From contig NC_081407.1 of the NCBI RefSeq assembly GCF_030272615.1, positions 97,199,897 through 97,263,896 of the forward strand: a DNA stretch of 64,000 nt, given 5' to 3'. The DNA is from Cryptomeria japonica. Lineage: Eukaryota > Streptophyta > Pinopsida > Cupressales > Cupressaceae. The notes under the pieces are model-generated. The model was not told where the DNA came from and made no database searches. It saw nothing but the letters and a program-made list of their open reading frames with translations. Below, piece by piece: positions 19,345-31,196 of this stretch (position 1 is the first letter of the stretch; each line of letters starts with the position of its first letter). The position numbers and the translations under genes were made by a program.

Positions 19345-20853
19345 AATTCCACTGTTGTTAGCATCTGTGAACACTCTCAGGTTGAAATAATTATTGTATG
19401 GATACCATAATCCATAGTCAATAGTTCCCTTTAGATATTTGAGTATTCGCTTGACTGCTACCAAGTGGGATTCTCTTAGGCTTTTCTGGAACCTTGCAGT
19501 AATGTCCACTGCATGTGTAATGTTTGATCTGCTATGCACTACATAGTGCAACTTATCAATCATTGATCGGTATTCCTTCTCATTAACCAACTCTGAGTCA
19601 TCCTCTCTTGATAATTTACAACCGGTCATCATCGGTGTACCAACCGGTTTGCTGTCTTCCATGCCAAAGGTCTTCAACACCTCTTTGACATATTTGGACT
19701 GAGTGATAAAGATTCCATCTTTCATTTGTTGAATTTGTAGTCCAATGAAGAACTTAATCTCCCTTATAAGTGACATCTCAAACTCCTTTTTCATCTCACT
19801 TGCAAAATCATGACTCGTCTTGTCATCTCCTCCAAAGATTATGTCATCAACAAATACCTCACAGATCAGAATCTGATCTCCTTCTGACTTCAGGTAGATA
19901 TTACTATCCTCACTTGTTCTCTCAAATCCAATCTTCACAAGATGGGAGTGCAAGCGTTCATACTATGCTCTAGGTGCCTGCTTTAGTCCATACGAGGCCT
20001 TATGTAGCCTACACACCATGTCACTGTCTTCTGATAGGGCAAACCCATCTGGTTGCTCTATATACACCTCCTCTTCTAGTATTCCATTCAGGAATGCAGA
20101 CTTTACATCCATTTGATATACTTTGAATCCCTTGAATGCTACATATGCAAGAAGCATACAAACTCTTTCCAATCTGGCTACTGAAGCAAAGGTTTATCCA
20201 TAGTCTTCTCCTTCTTATTGGGCATATCCTTTACATACCAATCTGGCTTTGTTTCTAACCACTGAGTCATCTTCATTCAGCTTATTTCTGAAAACCCATT
20301 TGGTGCCAATGACATTTTTATACTCCGGTCTAGGTACCAAAGACTATGTACCATTCTTTTCTATCTGCTCAAGTTCCTCTTCCATTGCCTTGATCCAGTC
20401 TTTATCTTTATGTGCCTCTTTAAATGATTTAGGCTCAAATTCAAAGATCACACAAGAGTTTTCTCTGACATTTCTTCTTGTAAGAATTCCTGCATCCTTG
20501 TCTCCTATGATCTGCTTTGGATCATGATTGAGTTTGACATACCTAGGTATGTTCTTAACAGATTCCTCTTGTTTTTCTTCATCATCCTCATCTTCATCAG
20601 CCTCAACATCTACCGGTGTAGGAGCACAATTACTGGTACTGGGCTGATTTGCAACTAGTTCCCAGAAGGTTACTATCGGTTCATCTCCTACTTGCTCACT
20701 GCCGGTTTCCTCAGGTTTCTCACAGTTTTCATCAACTCTAACATTGATGCTTTCAACAATTCTCTGAGTCCTATTGTTGAAACATTTGAGAGCTTTACTC
20801 TTGGTGGAATATCTTAGGAATATTCCCTCATCACATTTTGCATCAAACTTTCT
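19345..20853 (-). pseudogene. copia reverse transcriptase and truncated RNase H
   Basis: The RT is scattered over open pieces: [19 protein letters not shown] (about 20130-20075), a piece ending [11 protein letters not shown] at 19963, a stop, then 19953 onward with the catalytic box as FVDDIIFGG. Phe replaces the first Tyr of the usual YVDD. RNase H begins (SRSNITHAVDITARF, LKYLKGTIDYGLWYP) and breaks off after FTDAN near 19363. 20173-20850 is the IN-RT linker and RT N-terminus, with several stops. Confidence 0.82.
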
Positions 20854-21634
20854 CTAATGTTCACTCCTCTTGATATAACATTTGCTACCAAACACTCTAA
20901 AGTAGCTTACCACTGGTGTCTTACCGGTCCAGTACTCATAAGGAGTCTTATCCTTACCTTTCTTTATGAGTACCCGGTTCATTGTGTAGACTGCAGTGCT
21001 CACCGCTTCTCTCCAAAAGGTGTGAGCAACCTTTCCTTGGATCAACACAATTCTAGCCGCATCAACCACAGACCGGTTGTTCCTCTCTGCTAAGCCATTC
21101 TGTTGTGGAGTCCGGGGGGTAGACAGTTGCCTCTTGATGCCATTCTCTTCACAATATTTGTTGAATTCACCGGAAGTGAATTCCCCTCCTTGATCAGTTC
21201 TAAGGCATTTGATTCTTTTACCGCTTTCCTTTTCTACCAGTGCTCTAAAAGCTTTGAACTTTCCAAAGGCTTCAGACTTGTCCTTCAAGAGTGTGACCCA
21301 CATCATTCTTGAGCAATTATCTGTAAGAATCATAAAATACCTATCTCCCTGTACACTCCTAGTTTTCATAGGACCACACAAATCAGTATGCACAAAATCA
21401 AGTAGGTTTGTCTGCAGTGAAAGATTTACCTTTGAAGGTTGAGGAAGACATTTTCCCCAGTCGACACTCTCTGCACAAAGGATTTTTCGATTTGCTTAGC
21501 ACCAGCAATCATCTAACTGCCTTGATCTTACTGGCCTTCACAATGTTATCAAAGTTAACATGACAGAGTCTCCTATGCCATATCCAACAATCATCAAACT
21601 TAGCCATAAGACATGTATTGACATTTGCATTCAG
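20854..21634 (-). pseudogene. copia integrase
   Basis: The minus strand gives a pre-integrase zinc segment (WHRRLCHVNFDN, about 21560-21590) with stops near 21530 and 21400. The integrase core follows at 21393-20854: HTDLCGPM, LRTDQGGEF and PQQNGLAERNN carry the Asp-Asp-Glu triad. The frame differs from gag (frameshift and stops between them). Confidence 0.85.
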
Positions 21635-22991
21635 CTAAAATAGGTTGCCTTTGGTCTGCATACCGGTGGCCATCAATTCACCATTCTTTCCTTTGATTTT
21701 GCACACTCCATTTTTGAATTCCAAAGTGAGTCTACTATCATTTAGCTGAGCAACACTCAGAAGGTTGTGCCTGAGACCTTCTACCCAATACACATTTTCA
21801 ACACTGCTTCTTCCATTCAGAGAGATGGACCCTCTGCCTTTTACCATACATGGTGCATCATTACCAAAACGAACCACACCACCATCATACTCTTCCAGAG
21901 ATAGAAACTTACTCTGGTCACTAGTCATATGATGAGAACAACCACTATCAATAATCCACTCATTGGAATTATTAAAGCAGGAGACAAGAGCCTTCTTGTC
22001 TGACACATCTTCCTTGACCGCTACAAACACAATATCTTCATTTTCTTCATCTTCTAATTCCTCATCAGTGACACCTTCATCAACTACTACAAAATAGTTT
22101 CGTTGGTTTCCTCCTTTGAACTTCTTGAACCTTTCCAGTTTGTCCTTGTTATCACCATTAGGACAGTTTACATCAATGTGTTCTATTCGGTTACAAGAAA
22201 AGCATTTCAAAGGGAGCTTACCTTTGTATTTACTGGTTCCCTTAGGAAGTCTCTCGGCAAGAAGAGCTTCAAATTCCATCAGGATCTCCTCATCATCCAT
22301 TTCTCTGCTCTGTCTTGGTTCACCACTCGTGCTTGCTTCTTTTCCTTTTCTAGATGGTGCAACAGATGCTTTGAAGGTTGATTCAGTCTTCTGAATACTA
22401 CCATCATAATTATTTAGCTCATAAGCTGTTAACTTTGCAATGATGGAGTCCAGGGATACCTTTGTCTTGTCTACAAACCTCAACTCCTGAATAGCAGCAA
22501 CCCTTATTGCATAGACCGGTAATAAAGATCTCAAAACTTTGCTAACAATAGTGGAATCTTCCATTTTACCACCCGCGCTCTTGATATCTCCAACAACAGT
22601 TTTGATTCTTATTCCATATTGTTGAATGGTCTCTCCTTCAACCATCCACATATCTTTGAACATTCCCCTAAGGCTTTCTTCCTTAGCTTGTTTCACATGC
22701 TCATCACCACCATAGATATTCTCAAGGGCATCCCATACTTCTTTGGGATTCTCTTTGTCCTGAACATCAATAAACTCAATGTCAGATAAATTGCTAATTA
22801 GGGCTTCCGTGACTTGCCCATTCTCCTGAATCTCTCTTTTGATCATCGGTGAGAGTACCGGTAGGGATAATATAAGCATTCTCAACATAGCTCCAATGTT
22901 GAGCACCCATGCTTCTGATGTATATCTTCATTATGTCCTTCCATATTTTAAAGTTGTCTCTATTGAACTTTGGACCTTCCCTCTTCATCAT
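21635..22991 (-). pseudogene. copia gag and protease
   Basis: The ATG at 22991 opens MMKREGPKFNRDNFKIWK, a copia gag N-terminus. A frameshift near 22840 moves it into the 423-residue frame that starts near 22906. That frame holds the UBN2-type gag core (ENPKEVWDALENIYGG), a zinc knuckle CFSCNRIEHIDVNC (about 22165-22205) and the protease site WIIDSGCSHHMT (about 21930-21965). The Glu in place of the usual Gly before the knuckle His is atypical. The frame ends at 21635 just before the pre-integrase zinc region. Confidence 0.85.
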
Positions 22992-23062
22992 TAGAGTAGG
23001 ATCTTTACCTCAAGCGGTTAAGCTTACAACATAAAGGACCTGGAGGATGCTCTGATACCAAT

Positions 23063-24556
23063 TGATAACTCAATGATGAACAACGAGTACCAAACCAGTA
23101 CTGAGAGGGGGGGAGGTGAATCCGTACAAACACAATATCTTCTCCTGAACTGGTTTGACTGCAAACAATGCACTTGACTGGCAAACACTAGCACTGGTCT
23201 AAACCAGATTACTACCGGTTAAACACAATGAGATTGTGAAAGACATAAACCGGTAACACTTAGCTTTCCACACAACCTAATACCTCATTTCCACTTTACC
23301 CTTATGCATAAACAAGTAATTTACCATCAGAAATATAATAACTTACTAGTTCAACATGATTCACCACTTAACATAAAATAACAAACCATCACATGAAAAA
23401 GGCATCACACATGACACACATATTTTTCACATGGACACCCAACTGGGAAAAACCACAGTGGGGATGAATACCCACAAGCTGTTCTTGAACTCTTTAGAAG
23501 TCCGCTCTGTTAGGAGCCTAGTCCAGTTAAAGACTATTACAACAGGTTCTGTTAGGAACCAATCCTGCTAGGGATCACTCGGTTAAGGGATGGCTAGAAT
23601 ACCCGGTTAAGGGTTAAACCCTGTTAAAGGTTACCTTGTTAGAGGATTTTATGAACTTAATGGTTTTGAGTCACCCTGTTAAACGATTTACAACAAGCTA
23701 GTTAAAGCTACCCTGTTAAGGGATTTTCCAATTGTTGAAGTGGTTAGAGATCAACAGGTATTACAATGATTTGGTAATAACAGTCAATGCCAATGCAAAT
23801 ATGCTTTAGTTCCTTCCTTCTGCACACACACTATGTAGGTATCAATTCTCTTATCTGGTCTGGCAAGAATCACGTATCTCTGCATTTAGATACACACACA
23901 ACATTTGCCAACAACCTCAACATGAAACACAACATCGACCTTATAGGAAATAGATAGGTTGGTAGCATAAAGCCTAAACCCTAAACATTTAGGTTGAGCA
24001 ATTCAGTCGGTTCAATCTTGACCATTGAATACTTTGCTTTGAATACAACGGTCTTGAACAGATCTCAAGACGTTCTCCATCGTTCATTCTTCACCGCTTC
24101 TTGGAGGCGATAACCCATCACGTGTTCTCCACCGTTTGCAAAGACTTCGCACATTCTTGAGGTAGATAGGATCAATCTCCTTCATGCACATAAGGTTGAC
24201 ATGGCAACACGATCTGATCTCCATTACAATGCTAACTCATCATACGATGTCATCGGTTGAATCACATAGGCTTGAAACACTTCAATCGGAAACCCTGAAG
24301 CTGAGACTACCAACCAGTAGTCATATCATATGAAACATTGATACAAGACGTTCCATATACCGGTTCACATTTCAACATACCGGTTCACTTGGACAAACAT
24401 ACTACTTCACTTTTTCACATATACCAGTTCACAACATCATACCGGTTCACTTTGCCAGTTGCTTAGCTTCAATATACCGGTTCACTCTTCAGCATATTGA
24501 CATCAATGACAACATACAATATCATCATGTCATCATACTCTTCACATATGCCAACA
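23063..24556 (-). repeat. 5' LTR of the truncated copia element
   Basis: On the minus strand it starts TGTTGGCATATG and ends GAGTTATCA, followed two bases later by the TGGTATCAGAGC primer site. The plus strand shows ACTGAGAGGGGGGGAGGTGAAT near the inner edge and AACTGGGAAAAACCACAGTGG at 23450-23470, both shared landmarks of the copia LTRs in this window. Only one LTR remains. Confidence 0.82.
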
Positions 24557-24599
24557 AAAATATAGTTACATGGAAAGTAATCATATATTTAAAAATGAT

Positions 24600-25955
24600 T
24601 ACCTAACCTTAGCCTTGATATTAGATTGACTGGATTTAGAAGTGAAAGGTTTTGAAAGTGAATTGGCATCAATGTAGGATGTGGAAGGAGTACCTTCGTG
24701 ATTAATGGTTGTGGTGGACTTAGGTTTCGGTTGGATGTTGTTGCAATAGAAATAGCGATTTAGATCACTAGGTATAGTGATCTACACTCCATTGTGCAAG
24801 AAATTTATGCATTGATGATAAGTGGAGGGTACAACTTGCATGAAATGGTTCCATGGTCAACTTAGGATAAGATTGTAGGTGAGGGTATAAGACTTGGCAA
24901 AAACACATCTTTCAATACTAGCCCCAATCTAATTGGCAATGTAATAGATCCTTTAGAAGAATTCTCCTCATCATCTTATGCTTTGATTGCTATCCTTTTC
25001 TTTGCATCGACAACTCCTTTACAAAAACTTAATGTCATGATGAATTTTAAAGTGTAAATGTTTAGACTCGCTCCTCCATCTATCAAGATTCATTTTACGT
25101 GATATTTATGGGTAAAGACTTCGATATGTAATAATGTAAGGGTGCAATATGAGGTTGGCGAGGATATGTGTTGTCATGTTTGGTAAACATAAGATAGTGA
25201 AGTGAAAAAAGGTTTCCCACCATGGCTTGAAATTATTCTACATGTAGGTTAGTACGAATGAAGGACCCTTGTAAAGCTTTGTTGAGAATAGTTTTGTGTG
25301 AAGGAGATATGCGTAGGAGATCAATGATGGATATGTGTGTAGGTGTCTTCCCAAGCTAGTCGACGAGATCATGCTAGTTGGATAAGGAAGTAGTCTTAGA
25401 TGTGGTACCTTAGAGGGTCACTTTACCCTGATGGTTTGTTATGTTGCACTCATGGGTTTTGTTTTTGACTATTATGGTGGAGACGTGATTTTCCACTTCA
25501 ATAATGTGATTGATGGTGTACTCATAAGCGACATTAGCATAATTGGAACTGTTATCATTGGTTTTCTTAGAGGCTTTTATTTTATCACGATCAGACAAAG
25601 GATCCTTAAACACCACATGTTCATCATTGGATGAGTGTCTTTCAGCTGTGATTTCACCATTGTCTATGAGATCTTGGATACTATTTTTGAGTCTATGACA
25701 ATTACTAGTCTTGGGTCCCTTGTTTTGATGATACTCACAAAATTCTGAATTGTTCCACCATGTGGGTTTCATTTTTGGTTTGAATGTTCTAGCCTTAAGA
25801 AGTGTGATAAGTGTGTTGGCAATAAGTTTTTGCACAGAGGCTACCTCAAAGGTGTATATTTTATTTGTGAATGATTAGTAGGTTTTGATGTTGTCCTTTG
25901 GGTATTGACTTGGTTGTTTGAAGTGTTAGGCCTTGAAAAACTTATCATAGATTGT
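24600..25955 (-). pseudogene. Decayed gag-protease fragment of a Tat-like element
   Basis: The minus strand matches the polyprotein encoded at 4910-6260. TSNNQVNTQ matches the residues near 4930. The 25835-25410 frame carries KPTWWNNSEFCEYHQNKGPK and the variant zinc knuckle CEYHQNKGPKTSNC, in which the knuckle His has become Pro. Further on, VPSTYHQCINF and FYCNNI (24900-24740) match the region after the protease. Several stops and small deletions make it a relic. It is cut on the left by the copia LTR at 24556. Confidence 0.8.
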
Positions 25956-26344
25956 GTGGTTTTAACAAATAAATAAATTAATTAAATAAAAATATTTAGT
26001 CCAAAGGGTTGAGTTTAGTTGGTTAAAGCATTGAGTTCTCAATGTGGAAACCCATGTTCAGCTCCCATGAGGGACACCTTTGTGTAGAATTATAAGTTGT
26101 GACTCTTGGTCTTCCATTGTTGTTTAAAGTGGATTTCTAAGTTGTGACCCTTGGTCTTCCAATTGTTGTTTCTAGTTTGGTGCTCAAAAGGAGCTAGTAT
26201 TTGTAAAAAATGAGCTTTGTGATTCTATGATACTTAATACAAAAAAAATAAAAATGTTTATTTAATCAATAGAGAAAATTATGGTAAAATAATTAAATAA
26301 ATAATAGATATTTGTTTTATTAAGGATAATTTTAGGTGTCTACA
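25955..26344 (-). repeat. Partial LTR of the Tat-like relic, interrupted by a SINE-like insert
   Basis: The minus strand from 26344 reads TGTAGACACCTAAAATTATCC, a clear relative of the 5' LTR start at 177 (TGTAGACACTCAAAATTGTCC). The AT-rich TTAATTAAATAAA phrases of that LTR family lie on both sides of 25999-26245. The LTR joins directly to mid-gag sequence near 25955, so the rest of the LTR, the leader and the gag N-terminus have been deleted. Confidence 0.65.
25999..26245 (+). mobile_element. Probable tRNA-derived SINE
   Basis: GAGTTTAGTTGGTTAAAGC (26011-26029) resembles an RNA polymerase III A box, and TGTTCAGCTCC (about 26053-26063) resembles a B box at tRNA-like spacing. The body of about 180 bases contains a 50-base direct repeat (AAGTTGTGAC.CTTGGTCTTCC) and ends in an A-rich tail. 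Flanks AAATAAAAATATTTA (25984-25998) and AAATAAAAATGTTTA (26246-26260) match at 14 of 15 positions, as expected for a TSD, though both are AT-rich. It is not a working tRNA gene: the B box is degenerate and there is no acceptor stem. Confidence 0.6.
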
Positions 26345-28160
26345 ATTACAAGTTAGTATTTGTATCATTAAAAAGAATGATGAACAAAAAACATGTGATA
26401 CTAATTAGATACCGCCAACTAAGACTAACATGGTAGACAATTGACATATGTCCCAACATAGGCTAAGAGATATGGCTACATATTGTACAATCACTACTTA
26501 AGGCTTTGCGAGAAACAAGAATGTGTGATCAACTAAGAGTAAGCAATGCAATAAGAATACAACATTTGGTGTCAGCATGGACTTATGCAAGGACCACTAA
26601 TGGATACATACTGGGACAAATTAAGTGATTTTAAAGTGCACACGTGTTAATTGCTTATAAAAGGTCGCTAGGCAAAGGGGTTGACCAATAAACACTTTAA
26701 AAATCTTGCCAAGACAACTTAAATGATTGGGAATAGACTAAGCAAGTCACCGACTTAAAATAAAATAAAGTGATTGCCATGAGAAGAGACTTCTATGACA
26801 TAGGATTTAGGAAAAAAATGTGGCCAAATATTACAATAAAACCCTAAAAAAAAAGCATCCTTAATAGACACATACTAGTGTTGGTCCTTTCTGTTATAAT
26901 CAATATACCTATTCAAACTTCATGATGATCACCTTCCTTTTTAGCATCTCTATTGGAGATTCTTACATTTTGTTTGGAATAGTCATTTCTAAAGCATTGA
27001 AGGCAAAGACCTTATGACCTCACCTTTCACTTTCTACTTTCTTTTGCTCATTAAGCTCTACTTCTTCAAAGATCCTTCCAATCTCCTAGTTATTTTGCAC
27101 TTATAAAATATTGTCCTTTTTTGTCTTACACAAAAAAAAATCACCTTTTTATAATTAGACCTTCTAATTCTTGTGTTACCAAAATTAAAATTCCCATTGG
27201 CTTGTTTATCTAACTTTCCTTACTCCTTTTGAAGTTTACCCAAAATTTTATTCTATTTTACCTTTTAAAAACTTTAATTTTTTTTAATACTCCTCTACTC
27301 TCAATCACATTATTTTGGTTAATATATAAAATATATACTACTATTTAATTAAAAATTAATATATACAAATAAAAAATTATTTATTCAAAAATTATATTAA
27401 AACGTTCATATAATTATTCTAATAAATAAATAGATTAAACATTATATAATTATTTTGTTAAAGAATTATATAAAAGAACATTTTAGAATATAATGACATC
27501 ATATATTTAAAAATTATTACTTAATACCAAAAAAAAAAAAAAATGTATGAAAACAACTGGTGACCAATGATTAAAATATCCAATCTGAAAACAAAAAAAT
27601 TATACAAGGACATAAGTAGTAATCCACATCTATGTTTTGGATGAGGGAGCACTTTTGTTGACATGTCTATTGATCCCTTCATGTAGTGTTGATACCATGT
27701 ACCAACTTTATAGATGAGGGAGTATTTTTTGTATTTTTGCTTGTTGGTCCATTCCTTCAAAATTGATACTATATTAATTTGTAGTGGTTTAATTATATTA
27801 AATATTTGGCTCATGTAAAGTCTATATGAATACTTAAATATATTGGGTAGAATAATATTTAATGAGGTGGGTAGTGGATACATTTAAAAGATTTTTTTAC
27901 TAAATAATGTCTAGTATAAAAATAAAATTATAAAGTTAGAAGAATCAAAATATTAATTTAAAATAAAATAAAATTATATATATAAAATATTTTATAAAAA
28001 ATAATAAAATAAAATATAAAGTTGTTGATAATTATTATACAACTTTTATTATAGTGTATGCCAAGTATTTTATTAAAATATAATCAGATATCCTTTCTAA
28101 ATTTTGTTAATTAATAAAATATGAAAAAACTCAATTAAAAAAAATAAATAGAAAACGTAG
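26345..28160. other. AT-rich region without recognised genes
   Basis: About 1.8 kb. 26345-27100 is moderately AT-rich and unrecognised. 27250-28160 is very AT-rich with A and T runs. Open frames on the minus strand (for example 27521-27883) look like chance stretches in AT-rich DNA. No TE ends were found. Confidence 0.6.
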
Positions 28161-28900
28161 CCCACATATTGAAGTCTATACTTTATAGCAAAGATTCAAT
28201 TTTTTTTTTTTTTGGTTTGAAGTTACCGCAAACTTTCACAAAATCTTGATTTATAAAAAATAAATTGTAACGACATTCTTTGGAGGGCCCCACCCTTATT
28301 AGGCTAGTGAAGATTACGGCAATTAAAATGGGCCAAAAGGAATAATGCCCGTGCTCTAATAATGATGTCTCCATGGAGGCCAAAGATTAAATAAAAAAGA
28401 GCAGGCATGTTCACATAATCATAACACCATTGGAGGTGGGAAAGCCAAAAAACTTTATTTTAATGACTGAATTAACACGACACACTAAAATGAAAAAGAT
28501 TTTGACTACTTCACTAAACATCAGTCAAGTCAGCGTAAAGAACGTCTGAGTTCTGCCCCGCGTTTTCGGGAGATCAATGTGAGCCGTCAGATCTGAAAAA
28601 ACTAACCGTGGCTTACTCAAACTTATCGTTGTAAGTGAAAATACTAAGCTGCGCATGAAAGTACCAAACTTCGCTTATTCCTTGAATAATCCCTATACAA
28701 AACAGGGAAATGTGAGTTTTCTGAAATTTTGATCGTAAAATAAAGATCACAGGTGAATTCCTCTGGATATGAGCTTCGTTTCAATGTCAAATTTGAAGCG
28801 AATCGGTTGGCATACGGCTTACAATTTGGTATGTTGAACTTCTCCCATTGTTTTTCGGAATCTACCAAGATTTTGAAAATCAATGCTGTTTTGAGGTCAA
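28161..28900. other. Possible distal upstream region of the J-domain gene
   Basis: Non-coding, less AT-rich than its left flank, with a GC-richer patch at 28530-28590. Two complementary open frames at 28644-28968 have no motif. A non-coding first exon or promoter could lie here, but nothing in the sequence proves it. Confidence 0.4.
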
Positions 28901-28904
28901 GATC

Positions 28905-29700
28905 AGGGTTTATTTCTGTATTGAAGGGTCCAAATCATCGTTGTAGACATTTTGAGCTTATTTTCTAATAAAATTGCATTTAAATAAAGATTTTGTGCTC
29001 ATTTCTGAAACAAAGTCGTGGTCTAATTGGCAGTGACAAATTTTTCCAGGTTACTTTTTCGGAATTTTGTGCTCTAATCGACAGCGACGATTTTGTGCTC
29101 ATTCTTAAGAAAAATTGTGTTATAATTGGTTAGACGAAAATTAAGATCTCATATTCAGAAAAGCGTGTGCTCTAGTTCATAATGAGAAAAATTTAAGACC
29201 ATTTCTTGAGATATTTGAGCTTTAATCTGTATTAAGCACATTTGCTGATTTTATTTCATTTTGTTCTAATAGCCACACAATTTGTTCTAGCAATTTTCTG
29301 AAAAACGTATTCTCTAATTTGCGATTACAGTTTTTTCTTAAAGCTCATTTTCACAAATATTTGTGCTCTGATCTATGATGAGAAAGCTTTTCAAGTTCAT
29401 TTTCTGGAAAATTTCTGTTCTAATCGGCTATGACAACAAGATGATCACGTTCCGTGAAATTTTCTAAATTGCTCAGAGCAATAATGACAAACTCAAGCTT
29501 ATTTCCAGAAAAAATCGTGCTCCGATTAGTAACGACAAAAATAGCCAGCTAATACGAAGAAAAATAATGGCGATCTAAAACTTTGAGCTTCTATTGCTAA
29601 ATATTGTATTCTAGTCTGATATGGCAACAACTTTGAGCTGAATTTCGAAAACAAATGAGCTTAAATAAGCTACATTACTCAAATGTGAAAATTGCACTCA
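28905..29700. repeat. Degenerate tandem repeat, about 60-70 base unit
   Basis: The theme TTTGTGCTCTAATCGGCAATGACAA followed by a TTTGAGCTCATTTTCTGAAAAA-like half recurs about a dozen times with heavy divergence (copies around 28960, 29015, 29070, 29100, 29165, 29220, 29300, 29360, 29410, 29500 and 29600). No open frame crosses it. It lies 1-1.8 kb upstream of the J-domain gene's start codon. Confidence 0.6.
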
Positions 29701-30711
29701 AATCACACATCATGTTTGTGTGTAATTGTGTTATGACTGCTGTTCAGTGGATAACAGGTTAAATTAAATGTTCATTATATAAAATTTATTAAATGCATGA
29801 AATAATTTCAACATTTGACATCCTTGCTTGTGGATTTAATCTGTCAAACCTAAAATTATTGTAGACTTACGAAGCTCTTATGCTTGAAGCATTTAGAAAA
29901 ACTTCGAACAGTTTTTCCTCCAATTTTTAGATGTCCACCATATTAAAATTATTAGTTGACTAACGTTGCCGGGGACTTCCCCGGCATTGAATTTTGTCAG
30001 AAGAATTAAATAAGTAGAATTTGTTCAGATTTCTCGGTCATGCAAGTTTGCGTGTCAGAAAAGGTCGAAAAAGTTGCAAATAATCCGCAATATTGGCTGG
30101 CATTTAGTCAGGATTTGTTTTACCATATTCGAATGTAACTTTGTTATTTAACTGTTTTATACTTTGCAAAATTTTTGTTCCTTTGGCGTTTTCTTGCTGT
30201 AGATATGCGCAGAAATCGAACAATACAGATTACCTAGTAATAATATTTTCATTTCATCCGTTATCACTGACAGGTTTCAGAGGAAAAGCAGACAGTCTGA
30301 GATGAGAAATATGCCCAAGTCTTAAAGATTATTGAATATAAGCTTTTATGTTTGATAGACTCTGTCTGAAAGTTTGCTTGGATTGAAGTTTGGATCCTCC
30401 ATTAATTCTGAGGGGATGATTATGGAAAGAAGATCGAATGGTGCAAAGAGGGTAATGACTACGTTCAAGGTTTACTTCAAGAAGCATATTATTCTAAATG
30501 TCAACATCGAAAACCCATTGGAAAGATTCCATTGGGCCCTGTAAATGTTTTTTGTCCGCTTCGTTGCCTTGATTGCTCTGTCAACTTCGTATTATCCAAC
30601 AATTTTCACTAAAAATTCTGAAAATTATTAGCTGAATAATCGAGGACAGGAATTTAAGCCAACCGATAAGGAAATACTTGGTTTTTCAAATTTGTCCATA
30701 TTATTTTTAAA
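29701..30711 (+). promoter_or_regulatory. Immediate upstream / 5' UTR region of the J-domain gene
   Basis: About 1 kb with no TE signature. It contains an 18-base near-palindrome, GCCGGGGACTTCCCCGGC (29968-29985), standing out in AT-rich DNA. An in-frame TAA at 30667 precedes the start codon at 30712. No confident TATA box or UTR intron could be placed. Confidence 0.4.
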
Positions 30712-31196
30712 ATGGAAGAATACGAGTATAACAGAGCAATGAACTACAGCTTTCTGAAAAGCATTGGGACATTGAATATGACAAGCTTTAGTGCAAATGT
30801 ATCGCCCAAGCTTTCAGCAAGAAATTCATATACAGGGTCCTCTGATTCGGCTGATGATTTCAGTGATGTATTTGGGGGGCCTCCCAAGTATATTGCATTG
30901 AAGCAATTCAAAGACCCCCGAAAAGCCCATTCACTGTTGCAGCCTTCAGGTGGGTTTTCAGGCCTAGTCCAGTCTGATGTTCCTGTGTTCGGAGAAACCA
31001 GGAGAAGATATGTTACTGATGAATTCTACAATGATATATTTAGTGGAGATACTGTTTCTAATGGCGGAGAAATGTCTGATAAGTGTTCGGTAGCTTCGAG
31101 ATCAACATCGAGGAATCCCAGCCCTGCTCAGTCTCCTCTTCCCAGGATTGAGTATAAGGCCTTGGGCAATAAATCGCCGTTGGCCCCAAAGCTCAG
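30712..31196 (+). CDS. J-domain gene exon 1
   Basis: 485 bases from the ATG to CTCAG/GTATCT. It encodes the N-terminal region with DVFGGPPK and ends two bases into a codon. The next exon must supply one base, which the acceptor at 31606 does. Confidence 0.85.

Larger units (their letters stand above)
19345..24556 (-). mobile_element. Ty1/copia retrotransposon, antisense, 3' truncated
   Basis: Reading the minus strand from 24556: a 1494-bp 5' LTR (24556-23063), a primer-binding site TGGTATCAGAGC (23060-23049) of the initiator-Met type usual in copia, gag, protease, integrase, RT, and an RNase H that breaks off near 19345-19363. The 3' part of RNase H and the 3' LTR are missing, so this is a truncated, dead copy with several stops and frameshifts. 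The gene order PR-IN-RT places it in Ty1/copia. It lies against the Tat-like fragment at 24600-25955. Confidence 0.88.

Noticed and set aside
19294-19363. Open frame continuing the copia RNase H to 19294
   Set aside because: Residues after FTDAN no longer resemble RNase H; this is read-through into unrelated DNA past the break.
26000-26070. A tRNA gene
   Set aside because: The A and B boxes are tRNA-like but the acceptor stem and T-loop are degenerate, and the block sits at the head of an A-tailed insert. It is better explained as a SINE.
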